Notes: a model not told the origin generated them from the letters alone. A stretch of DNA of 14,557 nt from Rhodospirillales bacterium (GCA_029240475.1 JAREAF010000022.1:1-14557); one strand, 5' to 3'; counted from the stretch's first letter, positions 1 to 7,768 are shown. Program-made: numbers and translations.

Positions 1-303
1 CAGCAGCACCGCGAACTCGTCGCCGCCCAGCCGCGCCACCGTGTCGCCGTCGCCGGCGCAGGCGCGCAGCCGCTCGGCCACGGCCGCGAGCAGGTCGTCG
101 CCCACGTGGTGGCCCAGCGAGTCGTTCACCAGCTTGAAGCGGTCCAGGTCCAGGAAGAGCACGGCGAACAGGTACCCCGGGCGGTGGCGGGCGTGGTGGT
201 CCGCCGCCGCGAGGCGCTGCAGGAAGAGGGTGCGGTTGGGGAGGCCCGTCAGGGGATCGTGCAGCGCGTCGTGCCGCAGGCGCGCCTCCACCGCCCGCCG
301 CCG
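1..303 (-). CDS. GGDEF domain (diguanylate cyclase) fragment, both ends missing
   Basis: Part of a GGDEF domain, the family that makes the second messenger cyclic di-GMP from two GTP. Read leftwards from about 303, the frame gives RRRAVEARLRHDALHDPLTG, then the domain-opening DPLTGLPNR (258-232), the metal-binding strand FLDLDRFK (156-133), the NDSLGHHVGDDLL helix, and the active-site signature GGDEF itself (27-13), followed by AVLL at the window edge. Nearly every codon of this frame ends in G or C, as expected for a real gene at this GC content. About the first half of the domain is present; the rest lies outside. No convincing start codon exists: the only in-frame candidate is a GTG at 291-289 without a clear ribosome-binding site, and such proteins normally carry sensory domains upstream. 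The fragment abuts, in another frame, the truncated end of rplQ. GC is about 76% by hand count, against about 69% in rplQ. Domain identity is certain; being a functional gene here is doubtful. The 303 boundary is approximate. Confidence 0.85.
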
Positions 304-304
304 C

Positions 305-703
305 CCTGTCCGCGGTGGGGCCGGAATCGAGCCCCTTCGCGCCCTCGTCGCGGTCGACCAGCTCGATGACGGCCATCGGCGCGGCGTCGCCGTAGCGGAA
401 GCCCGCCTTCATCACGCGCGTATAGCCGCCGCTGCGCGCCGAATAGCGCTCGGCCAGAGGGCCGAACAGCTTCTGCGCCAGCTCGGCGTCCTGCAGGACC
501 GAGATGGCCTGACGGCGCGCATGCAGGTTGCCGCGCTTGCCCAGCGTGATCAGGCGATCGACCACGCGCCGCAGGTCCTTGGCCTTCGGCAGGGTGGTGG
601 TGATCTGCTCGTGCTTGATCAGCGCCGCCGCCATGTTGGCGAACATCGCCTTGCGGTGGGCGGTGGTGCGACCGAGCTTGCGGCCGGAGAGACCGTGACG
701 CAT
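305..703 (-). CDS. rplQ: 50S ribosomal protein L17, 3' end lost
   Basis: L17 of the large ribosomal subunit, normally the last gene of the alpha block. ATG at 703-701 with GAGG seven bases upstream; 33 bases after rpoA. The protein opens MRHGLSGRKLGRTTAHRKAM and continues through ALIKHEQITTTLPKAKDLRR, the GKRGNLHARR segment and GGYTRVMKAGFRYGDAAPMA to VELVDRDEGAKGLDSGPT-like sequence ending near residue 130 (about base 314). All of this is standard alphaproteobacterial L17. The family is usually about 140 residues, so only the variable acidic or alanine-rich tail and the stop are missing. No stop codon occurs in this frame all the way to base 1: after about 300 it reads through arginine-, proline- and glycine-rich nonsense lying over the GGDEF coding sequence. 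The left boundary given is where L17-like coding seems to end, not a real stop. Identity is firm; the structure of the 3' end is abnormal. Confidence 0.9.
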
Positions 704-736
704 GGGCTTGCCTCGTTCTTACCTTTCAGCGGCGCC

Positions 737-1753
737 TTAATAGGGCTCTTCGAGCCTCTTGGCCAGTTCCTCGATATTCTCGGGCGGCCAGTTCGGGATC
801 TCCATGCCGAGATGGAGCCCCATCTGCGCCAACACTTCCTTGATCTCGTTCAGCGACTTGCGGCCGAAATTCGGGGTCCGCAGCATCTCGGCCTCGGTCT
901 TCTGAACCAGATCGCCGATATAGACGATGTTGTCGTTCTTCAGGCAGTTGGCCGAGCGGACCGACAGCTCCAGCTCGTCGACCTTGCGCAGCAGGTTCTT
1001 GTTGAAGGGCGGCTCGACGGCGGTGCCTTCCTTCTCGGCCGTGCGCGGCTCCTCGAAATTGATGAAGAGCTGCAGCTGGTCCTGCAGGATGCGCGCGGCG
1101 AGCGCCACGGCGTCCTCCGGAGTCACCGCGCCGTTGGTCTCGATCTGCATCGAGAGCTTGTCATAGTCGGTGACCTGGCCGACGCGAGTGTTCTCGACCT
1201 TGTAGGAAGTCTTGCGCACCGGGCTGAACAGCGCATCGACCGGGATGAGGCCGATGGGCGCGTCCTCGGCGCGGTTGGCCGAACCCGGGACGTAGCCCTT
1301 GCCGGCCTGCACGGTGAACTCCACCGAGAGCTTCGCGCCCTGGTCGAGGGTGCAGAGCACGAGCTCCGGGTTCATGATCTCGATATCGTGCCCGGTCTCG
1401 ATCTGGCCCGCACGCACCTCGCCCGGCCCGTCGGCCTTGAGGCGCATCCGCTTCGGGCCTTCGCCATGCATCCTGAGCGCGATCGACTTGATGTTGAGGA
1501 CGATGTCGGTCACGTCCTCGCGCACGCCCGGGATCGAGGAGAATTCGTGCAGCACGCCCTCGATCTGCACCGAGGTGACCGCCGCCCCCTGCAAGGAGGA
1601 GAGCAGCACGCGCCTCAGGGCGTTGCCGAGCGTGAGGCCGAAACCCCGCTCCAGCGGCTCGGCGACGACGGTCGCTTCGCGCTTGGGATCGGTGCCGGCG
1701 TCGATCTGCAGCTTGTTCGGCTTGATCAGCTCGGTCCAGTTCTTCTGAATCAC
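737..1753 (-). CDS. rpoA: DNA-directed RNA polymerase subunit alpha
   Basis: Alpha subunit of RNA polymerase. The dimer nucleates core assembly, and its C-terminal domain contacts UP-element DNA and activators. The N-terminal domain shows the assembly motif LGNALRRVLLSS (residues about 42-53). After a linker rich in E, K and P, the C-terminal domain has ELSVRSANCLKN, with R266 matching the DNA-contacting R265 of E. coli, and ends with the helix-hairpin-helix segment RTPNFGRKSLNEIKE. I chose the GTG at 1753-1751 (protein MIQKNWTELIKPNKL, 338 residues), because this matches the conserved family N-terminus and has GAGG (1763-1766) nine bases upstream. The in-frame TTG at 1768 would add five residues but would overlap that ribosome-binding site. 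A 132-base gap with possible hairpins separates it from rpsK; rplQ follows after 33 bases. Product certain, start likely. Confidence 0.97.
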   Translation of the reverse strand: MIQKNWTELIKPNKLQIDAGTDPKREATVVAEPLERGFGLTLGNALRRVLLSSLQGAAVTSVQIEGVLHEFSSIPGVREDVTDIVLNIKSIALRMHGEGPKRMRLKADGPGEVRAGQIETGHDIEIMNPELVLCTLDQGAKLSVEFTVQAGKGYVPGSANRAEDAPIGLIPVDALFSPVRKTSYKVENTRVGQVTDYDKLSMQIETNGAVTPEDAVALAARILQDQLQLFINFEEPRTAEKEGTAVEPPFNKNLLRKVDELELSVRSANCLKNDNIVYIGDLVQKTEAEMLRTPNFGRKSLNEIKEVLAQMGLHLGMEIPNWPPENIEELAKRLEEPY

Positions 1754-1885
1754 CGGTTCAATCCTCAATATGACGGGGCCGCCGCATGTTCCGGCCGCCC
1801 CCGTTCCAACCCTTCATCAGACCAGCCGCGCCGCACGCAGTCGCGAGGCGCGGAAATTTGCCGGCCGCCAGAGCCGGCCGAAACC
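1754..1885 (-). other. rpsK-rpoA spacer with three possible RNA hairpins
   Basis: One of only two gaps over 100 bases in the cluster. In the transcript it can form three hairpins. The first is GCCGGC/GCCGGC (1873-1878 with 1860-1865, 7-base loop), starting eight bases after the rpsK stop. The second is CCGCGCC/GGCGCGG (1847-1853 with 1826-1832, 14-base loop). The third is ACGGGG/CCCCGT (1799-1804 with 1773-1778, 20-base loop), just before the rpoA ribosome-binding site. None is followed by a run of T, so they do not look like intrinsic terminators. They might be RNA-processing sites or a leader that adjusts rpoA translation, but in DNA this GC-rich such stems also arise by chance. I see no convincing promoter here and no open frame that looks coding. 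Confidence 0.45.
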
Positions 1886-2287
1886 TCAGACCCGCCGGCG
1901 CTTGGGCGGACGGCAGCCATTGTGCGGGATCGGCGTCACGTCGCGGATCTGCGTGATGGTGAAGCCGACCGCCTGCAGTGCGCGCAGGGCCGATTCGCGC
2001 CCCGCGCCGGGGCCCTTCACCTCGACCTCGATCGTGCGCACGCCGTGCTCCATGGCCTTGCGCCCGGCCGCCTCCGCCGCGACCTGCGCAGCGTAGGGGG
2101 TCGATTTCCGGCTGCCCTTGAAGTTCTGGCTGCCGGAGGACGCCCAGGCGATCGTGTTCCCCTGGGCGTCGGTGATGGTGATCATCGTGTTGTTGAAGGA
2201 CGCATTCACATGCGCCACGCCCGAGGTGATGTTCTTCTTCTCGCGGCGCCGCACGCGCGGCGAAGCTGCTGTTGCCTTGGTGACCAT
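1886..2287 (-). CDS. rpsK: 30S ribosomal protein S11
   Basis: Small-subunit protein of the platform, binding 16S rRNA near the mRNA exit region together with S18 and S6. The 133-residue protein has a basic N-terminal arm (RVRRREKKNI), the core GVAHVNASFNNTMITITD (about 23-40), the SSGSQNFKGSRKSTPYAAQ segment (about 50-68), and the invariant C-terminus DVTPIPHNGCRPPKRRRV. Length is typical of the family. ATG at 2287; the upstream ribosome-binding site is weak (a GAGAAG-like stretch five bases before the start), so coupling to rpsM, which ends 37 bases upstream, is plausible. Unlike enterobacteria, no rpsD (S4) lies between this gene and rpoA. Confidence 0.97.
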   Translation of the reverse strand: MVTKATAASPRVRRREKKNITSGVAHVNASFNNTMITITDAQGNTIAWASSGSQNFKGSRKSTPYAAQVAAEAAGRKAMEHGVRTIEVEVKGPGAGRESALRALQAVGFTITQIRDVTPIPHNGCRPPKRRRV

Positions 2288-2324
2288 GGGACTTCTCGAT
2301 ACTCGCGCGCTAAATCGGTTGACC

Positions 2325-2699
<375 letters not shown>

Positions 2700-2706
2700 G
2701 GGTCCT

Positions 2707-2712
2707 CTCCTT
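2707..2712 (-). promoter_or_regulatory. Shine-Dalgarno of rpsM
   Basis: AAGGAG lies seven bases before the GTG start of rpsM. It is one of the strongest ribosome-binding sites in the window, and it supports the GTG as the true start. Confidence 0.85.
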
Positions 2713-2723
2713 AAGTCCTTGGC

Positions 2724-2735
2724 AATCTATAGATT
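2724..2735. repeat. Perfect 12-bp palindrome in the rpsM leader
   Basis: AATCTATAGATT reads the same on both strands. It sits in an A/T-rich island between the promoter at 2785-2812 and the rpsM ribosome-binding site, 11 bases upstream of AAGGAG, in otherwise very GC-rich DNA. With no loop it would be a poor RNA hairpin; as DNA it has the form of a small operator for a dimeric protein. No known binding motif is recognised, so a regulatory role is speculative. Confidence 0.4.
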
Positions 2736-2752
2736 TTGGGTGCGCTCCACCG

Positions 2753-2775
2753 CTCGGGCGCGGGCGCGGGCCGAG
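2753..2775 (-). other. GC-rich hairpin at the start of the rpsM leader
   Basis: In the transcript, CTCGG (2775-2771) can pair with CCGAG (2757-2753) around a 13-base loop made of CCCGCG repeats. It would lie within the first few bases of the RNA made from the promoter at 2785-2812. In E. coli the alpha-operon leader folds into a pseudoknot bound by S4; here rpsD is not in the operon and I do not recognise that structure. It could stabilise the 5' end of the RNA or be a by-product of base composition. Confidence 0.3.
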
Positions 2776-2784
2776 AGGCGCCGC

Positions 2785-2812
2785 ATTATACGGATGAAGG
2801 CTTGACTGTCAA
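2785..2812 (-). promoter_or_regulatory. Consensus sigma-70 promoter for rpsM-rpsK-rpoA-rplQ
   Basis: On the minus strand TTGACA (2812-2807) and TATAAT (2790-2785) are separated by 16 bases. Both hexamers match the sigma-70 consensus exactly. The adk stop codon TGA (2811-2809) is part of the -35 box. Transcription should begin near 2777-2779, giving a leader of about 80 bases before rpsM. The bases between the -10 box and the start are all G or C (GCGGCGCC); this kind of discriminator is typical of rRNA and ribosomal-protein promoters that are shut down by ppGpp during starvation. That regulation is an inference from other bacteria. Given the GC content of the window, an exact double match correctly placed between two genes is unlikely to be chance. 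Confidence 0.85.
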
Positions 2813-3467
2813 CCAGGGCGTAGCTCCGAAATGAGCGCCTCGATCTGTGCCGCAACCTCGTCGATGTCGGCCATCCCATTCACCGACCTCAGCACCCCGC
2901 GCTGCGCGTAGTAGGGCAGGATCGGGGCGGTCTGGGCATGATAGGCGGCCAGCCGTGCCTTGACCGTCTCGGCATTGTCGTCGGGCCGGCGGACGAACTC
3001 GGTCGCCCCGCAGCGGTCGCAGCGCCCCTCGATCTTCGGGCGCTGGTAGAGGTCGTGATACCCCGCCCCGCATTTGGCGCAGGCGAACCGGCCGGAGATC
3101 CGCTCGACCAGGACGGCGTCGTCCACCTTGAGCTCGATCACCAGGTCCAGTTTCAGCCCTCGCTCGGCCAGCATCTTGTCCAGGGCCTTGGCCTGAGCGG
3201 TGGTCCGCGGAAAGCCGTCGAGGATGAAGCCTTTCTTGGTGTCCGGTCGGTCGATGCGCTCGGCGATCATGGCGATGATGATGTCGTCGGGCATGAGCTG
3301 GCCCGCCTCCATCACCTTCTTGGCCTGCCGCCCGAGCTCGGAGCCCGAGGCGACCGCCGCGCGCAGCATGTCGCCGGTCGAAAGCTGAACCAGCTCGTGC
3401 TTCTGCTCCAACCGCTTGGCCTGGGTGCCCTTGCCGGCGCCCGGAGGCCCCAGCAGGATCACATTGA

Positions 3468-3471
<4 letters not shown>
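2809..3471 (-). CDS. adk: Adenylate kinase with four-cysteine lid
   Basis: Cytoplasmic enzyme converting ATP + AMP to two ADP, keeping adenylate pools balanced. The 220-residue protein starts with the P-loop GPPGAGKGTQ (8-17), then STGDMLR (31-37) and the AMP-site segment DGFPRT (85-90), a lid domain (about 125-165), and a C-terminal helix. The lid carries C131-X2-C134 and C151-X2-C154, the zinc-binding pattern of Gram-positive and some alphaproteobacterial enzymes, which E. coli Adk lacks. The start is GTG (3471-3469), overlapping the secY stop by four bases (GTGA), so translation is probably coupled to secY. Placement between secY and rpsM is the usual alphaproteobacterial order. Its stop codon lies inside the -35 box of the next promoter. 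Confidence 0.97.
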
Positions 3472-4793
<1,322 letters not shown>

Positions 4794-4857
4794 TTACCTG
4801 TTCCCCCGGGGATGCGCGGGCGAGGAGCGAAGCCGGCGGCCCGTCCCAACGCCTGAT

Positions 4858-5328
4858 TTAAGCAGCCGGAGCGGCGGTCACAACCACCTTGCCGCCGGCC
4901 TTCTCCACCGCCTCGATCGCGGATTTGGAGGCGCGGTCGACCTCGATCGTGAGCGCCTGCTTCAGCTCGCCCTTGGCGAGGAGCTTGATCCCGGCGCCCA
5001 CCTTGTTCACCAGGCCGGCGGCCTTCAGCGCGTCGCGGCCGACGGTCGCCTTCGGATCGAGCTTGCCGGCCTCGACCGCCTGCTGCAGCCGGCCGAGATT
5101 CACGACCGCATGCTCCTGGCGGAAGATGTTCTTGAAGCCGCGTTTGGGCAGGCGGCGATGCAGCGGCATCTGGCCGCCTTCGAAGCCCTTGATGGCAACG
5201 CCGGTGCGCGCGGTCTGGCCCTTGCCGCCGCGCCCGCCGGTCTTGCCCTTGCCCGAGCCGATGCCGCGGCCGACGCGGATGCGATTCTTGCGCGCGCCCG
5301 GATTATCGGAAAGCTGGTTGAGTTTCAT
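4858..5328 (-). CDS. rplO: 50S ribosomal protein L15
   Basis: Large-subunit protein with a long, glycine-rich extension threading into 23S rRNA, a late assembly protein. The 156-residue protein opens MKLNQLSDNPGARKNRIRVG, then the signature GRGIGSGKGKTGGRGGKGQT (about 20-39) and GFEGGQMPLHRRLPKRGFKN (about 48-67), with a globular C-terminal domain ending in a valine- and alanine-rich tail. Length slightly above the E. coli protein (144). ATG at 5328; rpmD ends 31 bases upstream and secY begins 64 bases downstream. Confidence 0.97.
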   Translation of the reverse strand: MKLNQLSDNPGARKNRIRVGRGIGSGKGKTGGRGGKGQTARTGVAIKGFEGGQMPLHRRLPKRGFKNIFRQEHAVVNLGRLQQAVEAGKLDPKATVGRDALKAAGLVNKVGAGIKLLAKGELKQALTIEVDRASKSAIEAVEKAGGKVVVTAAPAA

Positions 5329-5359
5329 GGCTTTGTCCCGTTCCCCTCAGAAGCCGGCT

Positions 5360-5545
5360 TCAGCCGAGCTCCTCGACCCGGACCAGATGCTGGACCTTCA
5401 TGATCATGCCCCGCACGGAGGGCGAATCCGGCAGCTCTCGGCTGCGGTTCATCTTGTTCAGCCCGAGCCCGATCAGGGTTGCGCGCTGATCCTTCTTGCG
5501 CCCGATCGGGCTGGCGATCTGCGTGACCTTCAGCTTCCCGGCCAT
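5360..5545 (-). CDS. rpmD: 50S ribosomal protein L30
   Basis: Small large-subunit protein (61 residues). The sequence KLKVTQIASPIGRKKDQRAT, followed by LIGLGLNKMNRSRELPDSPS and the closing MIMKVQHLVRVEE strand, is the complete ferredoxin-like L30 fold. Length is normal for the family. ATG at 5545, only four bases after the rpsE stop, with GGGAG in the end of rpsE serving as ribosome-binding site seven bases upstream, so translation is likely coupled to rpsE. Confidence 0.96.
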   Translation of the reverse strand: MAGKLKVTQIASPIGRKKDQRATLIGLGLNKMNRSRELPDSPSVRGMIMKVQHLVRVEELG

Positions 5546-5549
5546 CTTG

Positions 5550-6113
5550 CTACTCCCGTGCCTCGGCCTCGCGGCGGCCGAGGATGTCGCTGACCTTCTT
5601 GCCGCGCCGGCTGGCGACGGAGCGGGGCGAAGAGGAGCCGCCCAGCGCCGCGAAGGCCGCCTTGATCATGTTGTGCGGGTTGGAGGTGCCGACGGACTTC
5701 ACGACCACGTCGGCGACGCCCAGCGCCTCGCAGATGGCGCGGATCGGCCCGCCGGCGATGATGCCGGTGCCGGCCTCGGCCGCGCGCATCACCACCCGCC
5801 CCGCGCCGTAATGGCCGTGCGTGTCGTGATGGAGCGTGCGGCCCTCGCGCAAGGGCACGCGGATCATGCTGCGTTTGGCCTGCTCGGTCGCCTTGCGGAT
5901 GGCCTCGGGAACCTCGCGCGCCTTGCCCGCGCCATGGCCGACCCGACCCTTGCCGTCGCCGACCACGACCAGCGCGGCGAAGCCGAACCGCCGTCCGCCC
6001 TTCACGACCTTGGCGACGCGGTTGATCGAGACCAGCTTCTCGACGAAATCGCCGTCCTCGCGATCCCGATCCCGGTCACGCCCGCCGCGCTCGCCCTTTT
6101 CGCCTCGTGCCAT
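5550..6113 (-). CDS. rpsE: 30S ribosomal protein S5
   Basis: Small-subunit protein near the mRNA entry channel, involved in decoding fidelity and mRNA unwinding with S3 and S4. The 187-residue protein has a short charged leader of alternating R and D (about 12-20), then the double-stranded-RNA-binding-type N domain: FVEKLVSINRVAKVVKGGRR (about 23-42), FGFAALVVVGDGKGRVGHGA and GKAREVPEAIRKATEQAK. The C domain includes GAGRVVMRAAEAGTGIIAGG and GVADVVVKSVGTSNPHNMIK. The charged leader is common in alphaproteobacteria and explains the extra length over E. coli S5 (167). ATG at 6113, 19 bases after rplR. Confidence 0.97.
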   Translation of the reverse strand: MARGEKGERGGRDRDRDREDGDFVEKLVSINRVAKVVKGGRRFGFAALVVVGDGKGRVGHGAGKAREVPEAIRKATEQAKRSMIRVPLREGRTLHHDTHGHYGAGRVVMRAAEAGTGIIAGGPIRAICEALGVADVVVKSVGTSNPHNMIKAAFAALGGSSSPRSVASRRGKKVSDILGRREAEARE

Positions 6114-6132
6114 CTGTCCTGGTATCCCGTTC

Positions 6133-6492
6133 CTAGAACTGCAAACCGCCCTCGCGGGCCCCGTCGGCGAGCGCCTTCACCCGCCCGTGATAGAGATATC
6201 CGCCGCGGTCGAACACCACCGCCTCGACGCCGGCCGCCTTGGCGCGCTCGGCGACCAGGAGCCCGACCTGCTTGGCGGCGTCCTTGTCGGCGCCCGTCTT
6301 GAGCTTCGCCTTCAGATCCTTGTCGAGCGTGGAGGCGGCCGCGAGCGTCGCGCCTTTCGCATCGTCGATGATCTGGGCATAGATGTGCCGGCCCGACCGG
6401 AACACGGTCAGGCGCGGGCGCATCGCCTTGCGGCGCAGATTGGTGCGGACCCGCCGCTCGCGGCGGTCGAACAGCTTCAAAGCGTGTGCCAT
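6133..6492 (-). CDS. rplR: 50S ribosomal protein L18
   Basis: Large-subunit protein that binds 5S rRNA together with L5 and L25 and helps dock it into the central protuberance. The 119-residue protein has a basic N-terminus (FDRRERRVRTNLRRKAM), the core RPRLTVFRSGRHIYAQIIDD (about 25-44), and the conserved C-terminus VVFDRGGYLYHGRVKALADG before AREGGLQF. Length is typical. ATG at 6492, eight bases after the rplF stop. Confidence 0.97.
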   Translation of the reverse strand: MAHALKLFDRRERRVRTNLRRKAMRPRLTVFRSGRHIYAQIIDDAKGATLAAASTLDKDLKAKLKTGADKDAAKQVGLLVAERAKAAGVEAVVFDRGGYLYHGRVKALADGAREGGLQF

Positions 6493-6500
6493 GGCGTCGC

Positions 6501-7034
6501 CTACTTCTTCTTGCCTTCCTTACGCAGGATGCGCTCGTTGTCGTACTTGATGCCCTTGCCCTTGTAGGGCTCCGGCTTGCGGAAGGCGCGGATTTCCGCC
6601 GCCACCTGGCCGACGCGCTGCCGGTCGGCGCCGCTGATCGTGATCTGGGTGGGCCTGTCGCACTTGATCGTCACGCCATCTGGGATCGGATAGATCACGT
6701 CGTGGCTGAAGCCGAGCTGCAGCTGCAGGTTCTTGCCCTGGACCTGAGCGCGGTAGCCGACGCCGTTGATCTCCAGGGTCTTGGTGAAGCCCTTGGAGAC
6801 CCCGCCTACCATGTTGTTGACGAGGGCGCGCGTGGTGCCCCAGAGCGTGCGCGCACGCTGGGAATCCGAGCGCGGCGTCACCACGACCTTGCCGTCCTCG
6901 AGCTTGGCCTCGACCTCCTCGCTGAGCTTGAGGCTGAGCTCGCCCAGCTTGCCCTTGGCCTTGAGGACCCGGTTCGCGATTTCGACCGTGACCCCAGAGG
7001 GCACGTCGACCGGATGCTTGCCTACGCGCGACAT
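6501..7034 (-). CDS. rplF: 50S ribosomal protein L6
   Basis: Large-subunit protein next to the sarcin-ricin loop where translation factors bind; it has two repeated alpha/beta domains. The 177-residue protein opens MSRVGKHPVDVPSGVTVEI. It shows the interdomain stretch GFTKTLEINGVGYRAQVQGK (about 81-100) and the C-terminal rRNA-binding motif PEPYKGKGIKYDNE before a lysine-rich end. Full length for the family. ATG at 7034, 11 bases after rpsH. Confidence 0.97.
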   Translation of the reverse strand: MSRVGKHPVDVPSGVTVEIANRVLKAKGKLGELSLKLSEEVEAKLEDGKVVVTPRSDSQRARTLWGTTRALVNNMVGGVSKGFTKTLEINGVGYRAQVQGKNLQLQLGFSHDVIYPIPDGVTIKCDRPTQITISGADRQRVGQVAAEIRAFRKPEPYKGKGIKYDNERILRKEGKKK

Positions 7035-7045
7035 GGCGAATTTCC

Positions 7046-7444
7046 CTAGAACACTCGGCAGAGGACCTCGCCGCCGAGATTGGCGGCGCGGGCCTCGTTG
7101 TCGGACATGACGCCCTTGGGCGTTGACAGGATGGCGATGCCGAGGCCGTTATAGACCTTCGGCAGGTCCTTGATCTTCGAATAGACCCGGCGGCCCGGCT
7201 TGGAGACGCGGGAGATCTCGCGGATGACCGGCTTGCCTTCGTGATATTTCAGCTCGATGTGCAGCTCGGCGATTCCGGGCGCGGTCTCCTCATGGGCGAA
7301 GTCGCGGATATAGCCCTCGCGCTTGAGCACCTCCAGCACGTTCGCGCGCAGCTTGGAAGCCGGGCTCGAGACGCTGGACTTGCGCGCCCGCTGTCCGTTG
7401 CGGATGCGCGTCAGCAGATCGCCGAGGGGATCACTCATCGTCAT
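7046..7444 (-). CDS. rpsH: 30S ribosomal protein S8
   Basis: Central-domain assembly protein that binds helix 21 of 16S rRNA; in E. coli it also represses its own spc operon by binding rplE mRNA. The 132-residue protein opens MSDPLGDLLTRIRNGQ after two extra residues and contains KREGYIRDF (about 41-49), SRVSKPGRRVYSK (about 78-90), and the RNA-binding signature STPKGVMSDNEAR (107-119). Two in-frame ATGs exist, at 7444 and 7438. The first is kept because AGGAGG is already 13 bases from it and 19 from the second. That ribosome-binding site overlaps the rpsN stop (TAAGGAGG), which implies coupling. Confidence 0.96.
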   Translation of the reverse strand: MTMSDPLGDLLTRIRNGQRARKSSVSSPASKLRANVLEVLKREGYIRDFAHEETAPGIAELHIELKYHEGKPVIREISRVSKPGRRVYSKIKDLPKVYNGLGIAILSTPKGVMSDNEARAANLGGEVLCRVF

Positions 7445-7462
7445 GGGTGTCTTCGATCCTCC

Positions 7463-7768
7463 TTACCAGCTCGCCTTGACCATGCCGGGGATCTGGCCCT
7501 TCGAGCCGAGCTCCCTGAGCGCGATGCGCGACAGCTTGAACTTGCGATAGAAGGCGCGCGGGCGGCCGGTCAGCTCGCAGCGGTTGCGGATGCGCACGGC
7601 CGAGCTGTTGCGCGGCAGCTCCGCGAGCTTCAGCTGCGCGGCGAACCGCTCCTCGATGGGCAGCGCCTGATCGCGCGCGACGGCCTTCAGGCGCTCGCGC
7701 TTGGCGGCATAGCGCTTGGCCATCTCGCGGCGACGCTTGTTCTTCTCGACGGCGCTCGTCTTAGCCAT
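7463..7768 (-). CDS. rpsN: 30S ribosomal protein S14, zinc-independent form
   Basis: Small-subunit head protein needed for late 30S assembly. At 101 residues it is the long form without the zinc-binding cysteine pairs; the usual C-X2-C positions are absent and only one cysteine occurs, in RNRCELTGRPRAFYRKF (about 61-77). The N-terminus is strongly basic (KNKRRREMAKRYAAKRERLK), and the end is LSRIALRELGSKGQIPGMVK. The zinc-free type is standard in alphaproteobacteria. ATG at 7768, 19 bases after rplE; its stop TAA is fused with the rpsH ribosome-binding site. Confidence 0.97.
   Translation of the reverse strand: MAKTSAVEKNKRRREMAKRYAAKRERLKAVARDQALPIEERFAAQLKLAELPRNSSAVRIRNRCELTGRPRAFYRKFKLSRIALRELGSKGQIPGMVKASW

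Noticed and set aside
1..300. Continuation of the rplQ frame as a real C-terminal extension of L17
   Set aside because: The residues are R/P/G/A-rich with no third-position G/C bias, while the frame shifted by one on the same strand encodes an unmistakable GGDEF domain.
1860..1878. Hairpin after rpsK as an intrinsic terminator
   Set aside because: The 6-bp stem is followed by AAATTT and more GC-rich sequence, not a T-tract, and the downstream rpoA has no visible promoter of its own.
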